From positions 1 through 32,103 of the IMG/VR virus record IMGVR_UViG_3300025305_000077: a stretch of 32,103 bases of DNA; one strand, 5' to 3'. The notes beneath the pieces are model-generated. The model was given only the letters and a program-made list of their open reading frames with translations. It did no database searches and had not been told where the DNA came from. A program made the position numbers and the translations under genes. The stretch comes from a virus. Positions 5,798-14,090 of this stretch are shown piece by piece. Within the stretch, counting starts at the first letter, position 1, and the number at the start of each line of letters is the position of its first letter.

Positions 5798-7757
5798 AAA
5801 TATAAAAGAGATTAATGACGCTTGGCTCAATCTTAAAGTAGATGAGTCAAAAATAATCAATCCATTTAGTGTTCAAACTGAGCAAGAATTTACAACCAAG
5901 CTAACGTGGTTGATGACCACTCCAGAATATTTCTCATTCATTTGCAAGGAGATGTTCAACATAGACCTTCTTCCCACTCAAGCCTTAATGCTTAGAGAAA
6001 TGTGGAATAGAAAGTTTCCAATGCTTATAGCCAGTCGTGGTTTTGGAAAGTCTTTTATATTATCTGTCTATGCGATTCTTCGTGCTTTATTAATGCCGGG
6101 AAGAAAAGTCATTATTGTTGGTGCCGCTTTTAGACAGTCTAAGATTCTTTTTGAATACATGGATGGAATATGGAGAAATTCTCCTATTCTTCGGGATATT
6201 GTTGGCGGTGGTGGTGGCCCTAGACGTGGTGTTGATATGTGTAGGTTGACGATAGGTGAAAGCACAATAACGTGCTTGCCACTTGGTGATGGCACTAAAA
6301 TTCGTGGTCAACGCGCCAACGATATCATTGCAGATGAATTTGCGTCTATTCCACGCGAAATATTTGAAAATGTTGTGGCTGGTTTTGCTGCCGTTACCGC
6401 CTCTCCAGTAGAAAATGTAAGGAGAATAGCATCACAAAAAAAGGCCATAGAGCTTGGAGAAGTAGAAAATAACGAGCAGGCAATTTATGAGGGGCTTGGA
6501 AACCAAATCATACTTTCTGGTACTGCTTATTACGACTTTAATCACTTTGCTGAATATTGGAAAAAGTGGAAACAAATTATCCAAAGCAAGGGACATCCTA
6601 AAAAGCTAGCCGAAATATTTGGAGGAGATGAAATTCCAGCAGACTTTGATTGGCGGCAGTATTCTATCATTCGTGTTCCTTTTGAGCTTCTGCCAGAAGG
6701 ATTCATGGACGCCGCTCAGGTGGCTAGATCTAAAGCCACTGTTCATTCTGGCATTTATCAGATGGAATTTGGAGCATGTTTTGCTACGGATAGTCATGGG
6801 TTTTTCAAACGTTCTTTAATAGAAAGCTGTGTTGTTTCTCCTGAAAACCCGATTAGTTTGCCAAGCGGAGAGGTCAATTTTCAATCCGTAATTACTGGCA
6901 ATCCAAATTGTAGATATGTGTACGGAATTGATCCAGCCTCTGAAGTAGACAATTTTTCTATAGTGGTTATGGAAGTGCATGAAGACCATAGTAGGGTTGT
7001 TTATTGCTGGACAACAAACAGGGGTAGACACAAGGAACAACTAAAAGCAGGAGTCGCTGATGAAACAGACTTTTATTCTTACTGCTCTAGAAAAATTAGA
7101 GACTTGATGAAGGTGTTTCCGTGTGAAGAAATTGCGCTAGACGCACAAGGGGGCGGTATTGCTATTATTGAAGCGCTACATGATAAAGACAAAATTCAAG
7201 AAGGCGAATTGGCTATTTGGCCCACTATCGACGAGAAAAAGGAAAAAGATACAGACGGTGAACCGGGACTGCATATTGTAGAGATGATTCAATTTGCTAA
7301 GGCAGACTGGGTTGGCGAAGCTAATCATGGATTACGAAAAGACTTTGAAGATAAAACAGTTCTATTTCCGTATTTTGATTCAGCAACATTGGGCCTTGCC
7401 ATATCTGACGATAAATTAAAAGACAGGATATATGACACGTTGGAAGACTGCGTTATGGAGATCGAGGAGCTTAAAGATGAGCTTTCTATGATAATTATGA
7501 TGCAAACCGTAAGCGGTAGGGATAAGTGGGATACGCCAGAAGTTAAACTTCCCGGTGGCAGAAAAGATCGCCTAAGAAAAGATAGGTATTCTTCTTTGAT
7601 TATGGCGAACATGTCTGCAAGAAAGATATTGCGCATACCGCCTCCTCCTGTTTATGATACTATTGGTGGTTTTGCAGGAGGCGTAAAAGGCAAAACAGAC
7701 GGCCCAGAATATGTAGGGCCAGCTTGGTTTACAGAGGGAATGAAGGATGTTTATTAA
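5781..7757 (+). CDS. terL: Terminase large subunit
   Basis: The packaging motor and nuclease has 658 residues from GTG 5781 (GGAG at 5767-5770); an in-frame TTG at 5754 is the alternative start and would overlap the ERCC4 gene more. The ATPase Walker A is SRGFGKS at 85-91, Walker B IIADE at 182-186, and coupling-type serine/threonine SGT follows near 246-248. The RNase H-like nuclease follows: first acid D384 in YGIDPASEVDNFS, second D454 in ALDAQGGG, third about D601 in RKDRYSSL. All catalytic residues expected for a TerL are present. A glycine run (five Gly) at 142-146 lies in the ATPase domain. It docks on the portal, whose gene follows after a 63-base promoter-bearing gap. Confidence 0.97.
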   Translation: MSNQTENIKEINDAWLNLKVDESKIINPFSVQTEQEFTTKLTWLMTTPEYFSFICKEMFNIDLLPTQALMLREMWNRKFPMLIASRGFGKSFILSVYAILRALLMPGRKVIIVGAAFRQSKILFEYMDGIWRNSPILRDIVGGGGGPRRGVDMCRLTIGESTITCLPLGDGTKIRGQRANDIIADEFASIPREIFENVVAGFAAVTASPVENVRRIASQKKAIELGEVENNEQAIYEGLGNQIILSGTAYYDFNHFAEYWKKWKQIIQSKGHPKKLAEIFGGDEIPADFDWRQYSIIRVPFELLPEGFMDAAQVARSKATVHSGIYQMEFGACFATDSHGFFKRSLIESCVVSPENPISLPSGEVNFQSVITGNPNCRYVYGIDPASEVDNFSIVVMEVHEDHSRVVYCWTTNRGRHKEQLKAGVADETDFYSYCSRKIRDLMKVFPCEEIALDAQGGGIAIIEALHDKDKIQEGELAIWPTIDEKKEKDTDGEPGLHIVEMIQFAKADWVGEANHGLRKDFEDKTVLFPYFDSATLGLAISDDKLKDRIYDTLEDCVMEIEELKDELSMIIMMQTVSGRDKWDTPEVKLPGGRKDRLRKDRYSSLIMANMSARKILRIPPPPVYDTIGGFAGGVKGKTDGPEYVGPAWFTEGMKDVY

Positions 7758-7759
7758 TT

Positions 7760-7770
7760 TGGTGTATAAT
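7760..7770 (+). promoter_or_regulatory. Phage promoter motif TGGTGTATAAT (copy 1, ahead of portal)
   Basis: The box TGGTGTATAAT lies in the 63-base gap between terL and portal, 50 bases before the portal ATG. It is one of four near-identical copies in this window, all in gaps ahead of late genes. It contains a perfect TATAAT -10 hexamer, but there is no -35 hexamer at 16-18 bases upstream. Confidence 0.65.
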
Positions 7771-7820
7771 CATTTAGATTAATTTGCCATCATTCCAATT
7801 ACAATTCAATAGGTGGAACA

Positions 7821-10058
7821 ATGCCCGACGATAACCCAATAAAAGACCAAGAAAAAGCACAATCTTTTGTTACTTGGTCTGATGAATCTGGTAAACAGCA
7901 AGCTCTTTCTGATATAGCAGATAATATTGATGCTTATGATGGCATCCAAAAGTCCGTGGCTTATAATCGTAGATCATTTCTTGATATAGAACCCAATCGT
8001 TCGGTAAGAACCAGTTTTACTAGGCAGGACTATAACAGGTTCCGTTCAGAAGAATCTGTACCCCAGCAGCAAAAAGAAGCCATGAAAATGTGCATGGCTG
8101 CATACGATAAGGTTGGAATAATTAGGAATGTTATTGACCTTATGGCTGACTTTGCTGGTCAGGGAATTAATATTGTTCACCCAAACAAGAGAATTGAAAA
8201 GTTCTTTAGGGCGTGGTTTCAAAAGATTAACGGTAGAGAGCGAACGGAAAGATTTCTAAATACGCTGTATAGATGTGGAAACGTGGTAGTAAAAAGAAGA
8301 ACCGCAAAGATAAATAAGAAAACAGAAAAACAGCTTCGTTCGATGGGCGATGCTGATATGCAAATAGTTGATCTGAAAGTTAACAGAAGAGAAATCCCTT
8401 GGAAGTTTGATTTCTTAAACCCAATGTCTATTGAAGTTGTTGGCAACGAACTCGCCACCTTTGTTGGGCAACCGCAGTATGTTTTGAAGGTGTCAAAGCT
8501 TGTTAGAGGTTTAACCAACAGGGGTCTTAGTGGTAACACGCCTTTTCATAGAAATCTAACAGCCCTGCTTCCCCCGGACATACTGGAGTCCATAAAGAGT
8601 GGAGAAACTGTTATACCGCTAGACCCAGAAAAGGTATCGGTACATTATTACAAGAAAGACGACTGGCTAGTTTGGGCCAACCCCATGATTTATGCCATAC
8701 TTGATGACATTATCATGCTAGAGAAGATGAAGCTGGCCGATGTGTCTGCTCTTGATGGAGCCATTTCCAATATAAGACTTTGGAGTCTTGGAGATTTAGA
8801 CAATAAGATACTGCCGACAAAAGCTGCTATTAATAAGTTAAGAAACATACTAGCGAGTAATGTCGGCGGTGGCACAATGGATCTTGTGTGGGGGCCAGAA
8901 TTAAAGTTTACAGAATCTAGCACTCAAGTTTTTAGATTCTTGGGAAAAGAGAAATATGAACCGGTGCTTACCAATATATACGCTGGCCTTGGTGTGCCTC
9001 CTACCCTCACTGGCATGGCCAGCGGCAGCGGTGGCTTCACTAATAATTTTATTAGTCTTAAAACTCTTGTTGAACGGCTGGAATACGGTCGTCAAATACT
9101 GGTTAACTGGTGGAACCAAGAACTAGAGATAGTTCAAAAGGCGATGGGATTTAGGCTTCCAGCTAAAATTCATTTTGACCAAATGGTTCTTTCTGACGAA
9201 GCTTCCGAGAAGAACCTACTTATTCAGCTTGCCGATAGAAATGTTATTAGTTCCGAGACGCTTGTTGAACGATTTGGAGAAATTCCTGAAATTGAAAAGA
9301 TCAGAATTCGTCGGGAAGTAAAAGAAAGAAAAAAGGAATCTATGCCACAGAAAGCTAGTCCTTATCATAATCCGCAACATCGCAATGATCTTGAGAAAAT
9401 TGCTTTAACTAAGGACATGATAGCCCCCGAAGATGTAGGTGTTGTTCCTTGTGAGGATACTGGCGACCATCCTTTGACTAACCCTCAAGATAGACGAAGT
9501 GATGATAAAATTCAGGATAGCAAGGATGAATTAAAAGACAAGCAGGACGAACGAGATCAAAAGAAGTTTGATAAACAGCAAGAGAAACAAAAGGAGTTTG
9601 ATCCCGTTGGAAGGCCAGAAGATGGAAGGCCAAAAAACGCAAAAGATAAAGAAAAAAGAAAAGAAAGAGAAGTCACCCCTAGAAAAACTGTTAAGTCTTT
9701 TGATTTAGTTAATACCACTATTTGGGCAACCGAAGCGCAGTCAAAGGTGTCTGAATTTGTTAATCCGGCAATGCTGGCGCATTATGGAAAGGCTAGCCTT
9801 CGCTCTTTAACCAAAAGCGAAATGGATCAACTTGAACATTTAAAACTGTGTATCCTGTGTAATATAGAACCCTTTATTGAGATTACCCCGGATGTTCTTA
9901 ACAGCCTACTTAAACAACCCTTAAGGCTTGAATCTAGTTTAGCAAAAATGCTTGCAGATCTTAAAGATGATTTTCTTAATAGAAACGAAAGGCAACCGAC
10001 CATTGACGAAGCAAGGCAAATCAATGTATCGGGTTATGCTTTAAGTAAAACAGCTTAA
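7821..10058 (+). CDS. Portal protein
   Basis: The protein has 745 residues, longer than most portals, and the start is supported by AGGTGG five bases before the ATG. The portal core runs to about residue 510: an N-terminal helix region with IIRNVIDLMADFAGQGI, a beta-rich wing, and the stem/clip part with GVPPTLTGMASGSGGFTNN and the helix GRQILVNWWNQELEIVQKA. It forms the dodecameric ring at the capsid vertex through which DNA enters. A long, very charged Lys/Asp/Glu/Gln linker with GRPEDGRPKN (about residues 545-645) follows, and then a separate folded C-terminal domain of about 100 residues of unknown role. Position directly after the terminase and before the protease supports the call. The linker DNA is A-rich but in frame throughout. 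Confidence 0.93.
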   Translation: MPDDNPIKDQEKAQSFVTWSDESGKQQALSDIADNIDAYDGIQKSVAYNRRSFLDIEPNRSVRTSFTRQDYNRFRSEESVPQQQKEAMKMCMAAYDKVGIIRNVIDLMADFAGQGINIVHPNKRIEKFFRAWFQKINGRERTERFLNTLYRCGNVVVKRRTAKINKKTEKQLRSMGDADMQIVDLKVNRREIPWKFDFLNPMSIEVVGNELATFVGQPQYVLKVSKLVRGLTNRGLSGNTPFHRNLTALLPPDILESIKSGETVIPLDPEKVSVHYYKKDDWLVWANPMIYAILDDIIMLEKMKLADVSALDGAISNIRLWSLGDLDNKILPTKAAINKLRNILASNVGGGTMDLVWGPELKFTESSTQVFRFLGKEKYEPVLTNIYAGLGVPPTLTGMASGSGGFTNNFISLKTLVERLEYGRQILVNWWNQELEIVQKAMGFRLPAKIHFDQMVLSDEASEKNLLIQLADRNVISSETLVERFGEIPEIEKIRIRREVKERKKESMPQKASPYHNPQHRNDLEKIALTKDMIAPEDVGVVPCEDTGDHPLTNPQDRRSDDKIQDSKDELKDKQDERDQKKFDKQQEKQKEFDPVGRPEDGRPKNAKDKEKRKEREVTPRKTVKSFDLVNTTIWATEAQSKVSEFVNPAMLAHYGKASLRSLTKSEMDQLEHLKLCILCNIEPFIEITPDVLNSLLKQPLRLESSLAKMLADLKDDFLNRNERQPTIDEARQINVSGYALSKTA

Positions 10059-10083
10059 CGTTTCCAACAATAATTTTTCTTTA

Positions 10084-10094
10084 TGGTGTATATT
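10084..10094 (+). promoter_or_regulatory. Phage promoter motif TGGTGTATATT (copy 2, ahead of protease)
   Basis: This is the same box with one change (TATATT instead of TATAAT), in the 51-base gap between portal and protease. It ends only 15 bases before the ATG at 10110, so the transcript leader would be very short, with just the GAGG ribosome site at 10100-10103. Confidence 0.55.
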
Positions 10095-10109
10095 CTTTTG
10101 AGGTAACAC

Positions 10110-11675
10110 ATGAAAATATATCAAAGCGAACTAGATTCGGGCCTAGAAGAAGCCATTAAAGCAAGCGCTAGTGTGGCATACGCTTCCCCGGTTAGCATAT
10201 ATATACCGAGCAAGAAACAAAAAGAAGACATTAGACAAATTATTTTTGCTCAAGAAGAAACGTTAGCGGAAAATAAAGACCAGCTTGATCTTTATTATTT
10301 AAATTCTATTCTGGTTTCTACCGGTTGGAATAAAAACGATGACGTTTTTGACACAAAAGAAACTTGGTCTGCTAAAGATACTCCGGTTGACAAGCAGTTC
10401 AACTTTATGCATGACGAATCAGATATTATTGGCCATATAACAAGTAGTATTGTTATTGACGAAAATGGGCAAGAAGTAGAAAATATTGATACTATTAATA
10501 GGTTCGACATTGCAACAAGCGCGGTTCTTTACAATAGCTGGACAACGTCAGAGCTAAAAGAAAGAATGGAGAAAATAATTTCTGAAATTGAAGAGGGCAA
10601 ATGGTTTGTTTCTATGGAGTGCCTCTTTAATAATTTTGATTATGCCGTTATTACTCCCAAGGGAGAAAAGAAGGTTATATCAAGAGACGAAGCATCTGCA
10701 TTTTTAACTAAACATTTAAGAGCATATGGAGGAACAGGGGAATATGAAGGATACACCGTAGGAAGACTTTTAAGGAATATTGCATTTTCTGGGAAAGGAC
10801 TTGTTAACAATCCTGCTAATCCGCGCAGCGTGATTCTTAACGACGTTGACCCCTTTGAAAGTTCGCAAGCAGAACAAATAATCAACTCTAGTTTTAATAT
10901 GGAGAATAAAGATATGTCTGAGGTTCTCAAAGAACAAGTAGACGAGCTTAAGGCTGAATTAGCTCAGGCTAAAAAGGCGCATGACGCACTTAAGGCCGAA
11001 ATTACTCAGCAAAAAGACGAAGAATTTCAATCGAAGATTGAAGCTTTTGAAGCTACTGTTTCCGAAAAAGACACGGCTGTTGCCGACGCTCAAGTTGCTG
11101 TAGAAGCTGCTGAAGCTAAGGTTGCCGAACTTGAAGAAGCAATCGCTAAAAAGGACGAAGAGTTGGCTACCGCCAACGAAAAGATCGAAGCCCACGAAGC
11201 TGAAAAGAGATTGTTTGCTCGTAAGAGTTTGCTTCTTGAGGCTGGTTTGGACAGTGAAGAAGCTGAAGCAGCTATTGAAAGGTTTGCCGAAGCGAGCGAC
11301 GAAATGTTTGAAGAAGTTGTTTCCCTTATCGCTAATAAGAAAAAGGGCGCACTTCCTCCGTGGCTGAAAAAGGACGAAGACGATGAAGAAGATAAAAAGA
11401 AGAAAGACGGCATGTCATACCCCAAGAAGAGGGGTAGTGGCGAAGAAGCAGAAGTAGAAGCTGAAGAAGTAGAAGCTACCGAGGCTGACGAAGCCACGGA
11501 AGAAGAAACTGATGAAGCCGAAGGTGAAGCCGAAGCTGAAATTCTTGAGGATGTAGAAGAAGAAGTTGAAGCTGCCCTAGCTGATGCTGGCGACGATTCG
11601 GAAGAATTGCAAGCAAGTGTTAGTGAGTGGCTTGAAACCAACGTACTTCGTTCCACGGCAACTCTTAATAAGTAA
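10110..11675 (+). CDS. Prohead protease fused to scaffold protein
   Basis: The protein has 521 residues. Residues 1-250 are a prohead (herpes assemblin-like) serine protease: His101 in FNFMHDESDIIGHI, the nucleophile Ser168 in WFVSMECLF, and the late motif FSGKGLVNNPANPRS (226-240). Residues 270-370 form a long coiled coil rich in Ala, Glu and Lys, followed by a helical part (370-405) and a very acidic Glu/Ala tail (about 420-500). That is the usual look of a scaffold or core protein. The protease would cut the scaffold out of the prohead before DNA packaging. An in-frame ATG at 10914 with a good ribosome site probably makes the scaffold alone. The GC and codon use of the scaffold part lean toward GAA/GCT, in line with repetitive Glu-Ala content. 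Confidence 0.93.
   Translation: MKIYQSELDSGLEEAIKASASVAYASPVSIYIPSKKQKEDIRQIIFAQEETLAENKDQLDLYYLNSILVSTGWNKNDDVFDTKETWSAKDTPVDKQFNFMHDESDIIGHITSSIVIDENGQEVENIDTINRFDIATSAVLYNSWTTSELKERMEKIISEIEEGKWFVSMECLFNNFDYAVITPKGEKKVISRDEASAFLTKHLRAYGGTGEYEGYTVGRLLRNIAFSGKGLVNNPANPRSVILNDVDPFESSQAEQIINSSFNMENKDMSEVLKEQVDELKAELAQAKKAHDALKAEITQQKDEEFQSKIEAFEATVSEKDTAVADAQVAVEAAEAKVAELEEAIAKKDEELATANEKIEAHEAEKRLFARKSLLLEAGLDSEEAEAAIERFAEASDEMFEEVVSLIANKKKGALPPWLKKDEDDEEDKKKKDGMSYPKKRGSGEEAEVEAEEVEATEADEATEEETDEAEGEAEAEILEDVEEEVEAALADAGDDSEELQASVSEWLETNVLRSTATLNK
10914..11675 (+). CDS. Nested scaffold protein (internal start in protease gene)
   Basis: ATG 10914 is in the frame of the protease gene (residue 269) and is preceded by GGAG at 10901-10904, nine bases away. 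The product, 253 residues, begins MSEVLKEQVDELKAELAQ, exactly where the coiled coil starts, and contains all of the scaffold and none of the protease. Such nested scaffolds are known in lambda (Nu3 within C) and relatives. Another in-frame ATG lies at 10899. This is inferred from sequence only. Confidence 0.5.
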   Translation: MSEVLKEQVDELKAELAQAKKAHDALKAEITQQKDEEFQSKIEAFEATVSEKDTAVADAQVAVEAAEAKVAELEEAIAKKDEELATANEKIEAHEAEKRLFARKSLLLEAGLDSEEAEAAIERFAEASDEMFEEVVSLIANKKKGALPPWLKKDEDDEEDKKKKDGMSYPKKRGSGEEAEVEAEEVEATEADEATEEETDEAEGEAEAEILEDVEEEVEAALADAGDDSEELQASVSEWLETNVLRSTATLNK

Positions 11676-11700
11676 ATATGTTTTTTAAGGAGACATAAAA

Positions 11701-12207
11701 ATGGCTTTAAAAGCAGATAGACATGAACTCGATGTCGATATTAGCTATTTCATGAACGAAACGGCTGAAAGAGGTCAGATTGTTGTTCTCAGTACCGTAG
11801 GTTCTGGGGCAGCAATGGATCAAGCTGGCGCATTGGTAACCGTTGCTGCTGCAACAGCTACCACGATTCCAGTAGGCGTTTTGCTCAATGATGTAGTTAA
11901 TCTTGATCTCACTCGCCAGCATATCAACTGGCACAAAGATGAAGTCCAGAAAGGTGGAAAGGTTTCCATCCTGAAGAAGGGTTATATCGTAACTGATCAG
12001 ATTGAAGGCACGCCTACCGCTGGCGTTCTTGCATATCTTGATGACGCAGACACTGGCAAGTTCGCTGTAGCAGCTTCCGTGGCAGATGGTAAGTACAACG
12101 CTGTTGGTCGTTTTATGTCCACTTTGGACGAAGATGGCTATGCAAAGGTTGAAGTTAACTTGCCAGTGCCAATGAACGTCGCTGTAGCCGCCGCTGCCGA
12201 TGCTTAA
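11701..12207 (+). CDS. Head decoration-like protein
   Basis: The 168-residue protein is Ala/Val-rich, with a strong ribosome site (AAGGAG) nine bases before its ATG. The fold looks beta-rich: an N-terminal arm with polar residues, then GQIVVLSTVGSGAAMDQAG, a helix-poor Ala-Thr segment, and IPVGVLLNDVVNLDLTRQH. Gly-rich and Val-rich strands run to a short Ala tail. Genes of this kind sit between the scaffold/protease and the major capsid protein in many phages and encode capsid decoration or stabilising proteins. The call rests mostly on position, size and general pattern. It is 29 bases from the capsid gene with the same type of ribosome site, so it is probably expressed at a similarly high level. 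Confidence 0.7.
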   Translation: MALKADRHELDVDISYFMNETAERGQIVVLSTVGSGAAMDQAGALVTVAAATATTIPVGVLLNDVVNLDLTRQHINWHKDEVQKGGKVSILKKGYIVTDQIEGTPTAGVLAYLDDADTGKFAVAASVADGKYNAVGRFMSTLDEDGYAKVEVNLPVPMNVAVAAAADA

Positions 12208-12236
12208 TATTAACCCTTAATAAGGAGACTATAAAA

Positions 12237-13244
12237 ATGAGTAGAATGACTAAACCCGATGATCATTTTATCGAACTCATTCAGCGCTCCGGTAGCGCCG
12301 ATAAGAATGAGGCTCTTGCTGCACAGCGAGAACTCGCGGTCGCTCTGGAAAGCCCCCTTCGTAAGGGTGTTTTAGTAGGCGACGTGCTTGATGGCATCTT
12401 TGAAAAGATCCAAATGGCTCCCGGTTCTGCTGCTGAATTTCCACTTGACCTCTTGGCCCCCGGCACAGAGAACGATCATGTGGCTTACACTAATCCCGGT
12501 CACGGTCGTATTCCCGAACGTGCTGTTGAAGGCGATTACGTCATGGTTCCAACCTATACGGTTGCTTCCTCGATTGATTACCTTCTTCGGTATGCCCGCG
12601 AAGCCCGTTGGGATGTTGTGGGTCGTGCCATGCAAGTTCTCGAAGCTGGATTTGTCAAGAAGATGAATGACGATGGTTGGCACACACTGTTGGCCGCTGG
12701 CGTTGACCGAAACGTATTGGTCTATGACGCTGACGCAGCCGATGGTCAGTTTACCAAGCGTTTGATTTCTCTGATGAAGACTGTTATGCGACGTAATGCT
12801 GGTGGTAACACTGGTTCGTTGAATCGCGGTCGTCTGACTGACATTTACCTCTCGCCGGAAGCCCTTGAGGACATCCGCAACTGGGGTATTGATCAGGTTG
12901 ACGAGATTACTCGTCGAGAAATTTATCAGGCTGGTGACGACGCCGCCGCAATCACTCGCGTTTTTGGCGTGAACCTCCACGACATGGACGAAATGGGTGA
13001 ATCTCAGGAATATCAGTTGTTCTTTGCTAACCAGCTTTCTGGTAGCCTGAACGGTACTGATCCTGAACTCGTAGTAGGTCTTGACCGATCTGCAAACGAC
13101 AGCTTTATCATGCCTGTCAAGCAAGATGTCCAGATCTTTGAAGATGATGCCCTGCATCGTCAGCAACGCGCTGGATTCTATGGTTGGGCTGAAATTGGCT
13201 TTGCCGTTCTGGATAACAGACGTATCCTGCTTGGTTCTTTCTAA
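12237..13244 (+). CDS. Major capsid protein (HK97 fold)
   Basis: The protein has 335 residues. Its place (after protease/scaffold and decoration protein, before a strong terminator), length and pattern fit an HK97-fold shell protein. It has an N-terminal arm (1-45), an EFPLDLLAPGTENDHVAY strand region (66-83), a GRIPERAVEGDYVMVPTY loop (90-107) like an E-loop/P-domain, a long spine helix (115-150), and a C-terminal A-domain region with WGIDQVDEI and FGVNLHDMDEMG. It has a very good ribosome site (AAGGAG). The DNA is clearly richer in GC than its neighbours (57% in the block 12301-12360, against 35% in a portal block) with many C-ending codons, which fits selection for high expression. No protease-cleaved delta domain is apparent, since the scaffold is separate. 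Confidence 0.93.
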   Translation: MSRMTKPDDHFIELIQRSGSADKNEALAAQRELAVALESPLRKGVLVGDVLDGIFEKIQMAPGSAAEFPLDLLAPGTENDHVAYTNPGHGRIPERAVEGDYVMVPTYTVASSIDYLLRYAREARWDVVGRAMQVLEAGFVKKMNDDGWHTLLAAGVDRNVLVYDADAADGQFTKRLISLMKTVMRRNAGGNTGSLNRGRLTDIYLSPEALEDIRNWGIDQVDEITRREIYQAGDDAAAITRVFGVNLHDMDEMGESQEYQLFFANQLSGSLNGTDPELVVGLDRSANDSFIMPVKQDVQIFEDDALHRQQRAGFYGWAEIGFAVLDNRRILLGSF

Positions 13245-13275
13245 GAATCGTAGGTTATAGAGTCAACGAGAGAAG

Positions 13276-13305
13276 ACCGCCTCTATTTATAGGGGCGGTT
13301 TTTTT
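13276..13305 (+). terminator. Intrinsic terminator after major capsid gene
   Basis: A 10-bp stem ACCGCCTCTA / TAGGGGCGGT (13276-13285 with 13290-13299, one T-G pair) with loop TTTA is followed by a run of seven T ending at 13305. It lies 31 bases after the capsid stop codon, so it should end the head transcript. The next promoter motif begins only four bases beyond the T-run. Confidence 0.92.
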
Positions 13306-13308
13306 ATA

Positions 13309-13319
13309 TGGTGTATAAT
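13309..13319 (+). promoter_or_regulatory. Phage promoter motif TGGTGTATAAT (copy 3, ahead of fibre block)
   Basis: This is an exact copy of the box at 7760, placed right after the capsid terminator and 38 bases before the ATG at 13358. The tight terminator/promoter pair marks the border between head and fibre transcription units. Confidence 0.68.
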
Positions 13320-13357
13320 ACTATGGAATAATAGAAATGTAATTGGATTACTTTTAT

Positions 13358-13639
13358 ATGACCAAAAGAACTAAAACAGAGCTATCAACACAAGTTAGTG
13401 ACCTACTTCCTGATAATTCCTCTGGGGAAATTAGCCCAGAAGATATTAGAATTGTTTTTACTGATGTTGGTGATTCTTTGCTTTTTTGGGACAACACTGT
13501 TCCAGCAAGCGATTCAGCAACATGTGCTGCGGGAGAAGTAAAATTTGGTTTAACTACTATTGGTGAAACAACCGTATGCCATCTCTATGTATGTGTAGCT
13601 ACCGATACATGGAAGAGGGCGGAATTAACATCTTTCTAG
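13358..13639 (+). CDS. Small virion-associated protein with fibre-type N-terminal motif
   Basis: The protein has 93 residues from ATG 13358; a TTG at 13343 in the same frame would add five residues. It carries the pattern LSTQVSDLLPDNSSGEISPE then hydrophobic residues and D-x-x-x-S (about 9-42), which recurs at the N-terminus of the S74 fibre gene at 21934 (DNDTGAIT...IVDSV) and is common at the start of phage fibre and surface proteins. The C-terminal half is beta-like with two cysteines and ends in TWKRAELTSF. It is the first gene after the fibre-block promoter. Likely a structural accessory or head-fibre protein; its exact function is not known. Confidence 0.65.
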   Translation: MTKRTKTELSTQVSDLLPDNSSGEISPEDIRIVFTDVGDSLLFWDNTVPASDSATCAAGEVKFGLTTIGETTVCHLYVCVATDTWKRAELTSF

Positions 13640-13658
13640 AAAATAGGAGACATCAAAT

Positions 13659-14063
13659 ATGTCAGCTATGTCAACATATCTCGAAAATGCACTTGCTAGT
13701 CATGTTTTGAGAAACACTGCATTTACTACACCCGGAACTAGTGTATATGTGGGTCTTATTAAATTTTATGAAGCTACAAAACTTGAAGCTGGAACCCTCA
13801 CACAAGAAGCTAGTGGTGGTTCATATGCAAGAATTCAAGTAACGGCATGGGATGCTCCTAGTGATGGAGCAACACAAAACACTAGCGCAATTACTTTTGC
13901 AACAGCCAGCGCTGATTGGGGAAATGTGTCTGGTGTAATTGTTGCAGACGCAGCAAGTGCTGGTAATGTTTTACTGCATGGCTCTTTGACTACAGCCAGA
14001 GACGTTAAAAATGGCGATGTTTTTAAGTTCAACGCTGGTGATTTAGATATTACATTTGCATAA
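13659..14063 (+). CDS. Phage virion/tail-fibre accessory protein
   Basis: The protein has 134 residues. The ribosome site AGGAGA is ten bases before the ATG. It opens MSAMSTYLENALASHVLRNT, then VYVGLI, SGGSYARIQVTAW, TFATASADWGNVSGVIVADA and GNVLLHGSL. This series of beta strands belongs to a widespread family of small phage structural proteins often noted as tail-fibre associated. It is entirely beta-rich and has no transmembrane segment. It sits between the small anchor-motif protein and the giant fibre, so it is probably part of the same appendage or of the capsid surface. The biochemical role is unknown. Confidence 0.78.
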   Translation: MSAMSTYLENALASHVLRNTAFTTPGTSVYVGLIKFYEATKLEAGTLTQEASGGSYARIQVTAWDAPSDGATQNTSAITFATASADWGNVSGVIVADAASAGNVLLHGSLTTARDVKNGDVFKFNAGDLDITFA

Positions 14064-14090
14064 TCACCTTTCTTAATTAAGGGGTGAGTT

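Noticed and set aside
11090-11656. Serine-rich open frame on the - strand (188 codons)
   Set aside because: It is the complement of GAA/GAG/GCT codons of the acidic scaffold tail.
12372-13166. Open frame of 264 codons on the - strand opposite the major capsid gene
   Set aside because: No ribosome site or recognisable motif; the capsid gene on the + strand explains the codon bias.
14064-14087. Possible small hairpin TCACC / GGTGA before the giant fibre gene
   Set aside because: The stem is only five base pairs, with no T-run; it may lightly mask the ribosome site but is too weak to call.
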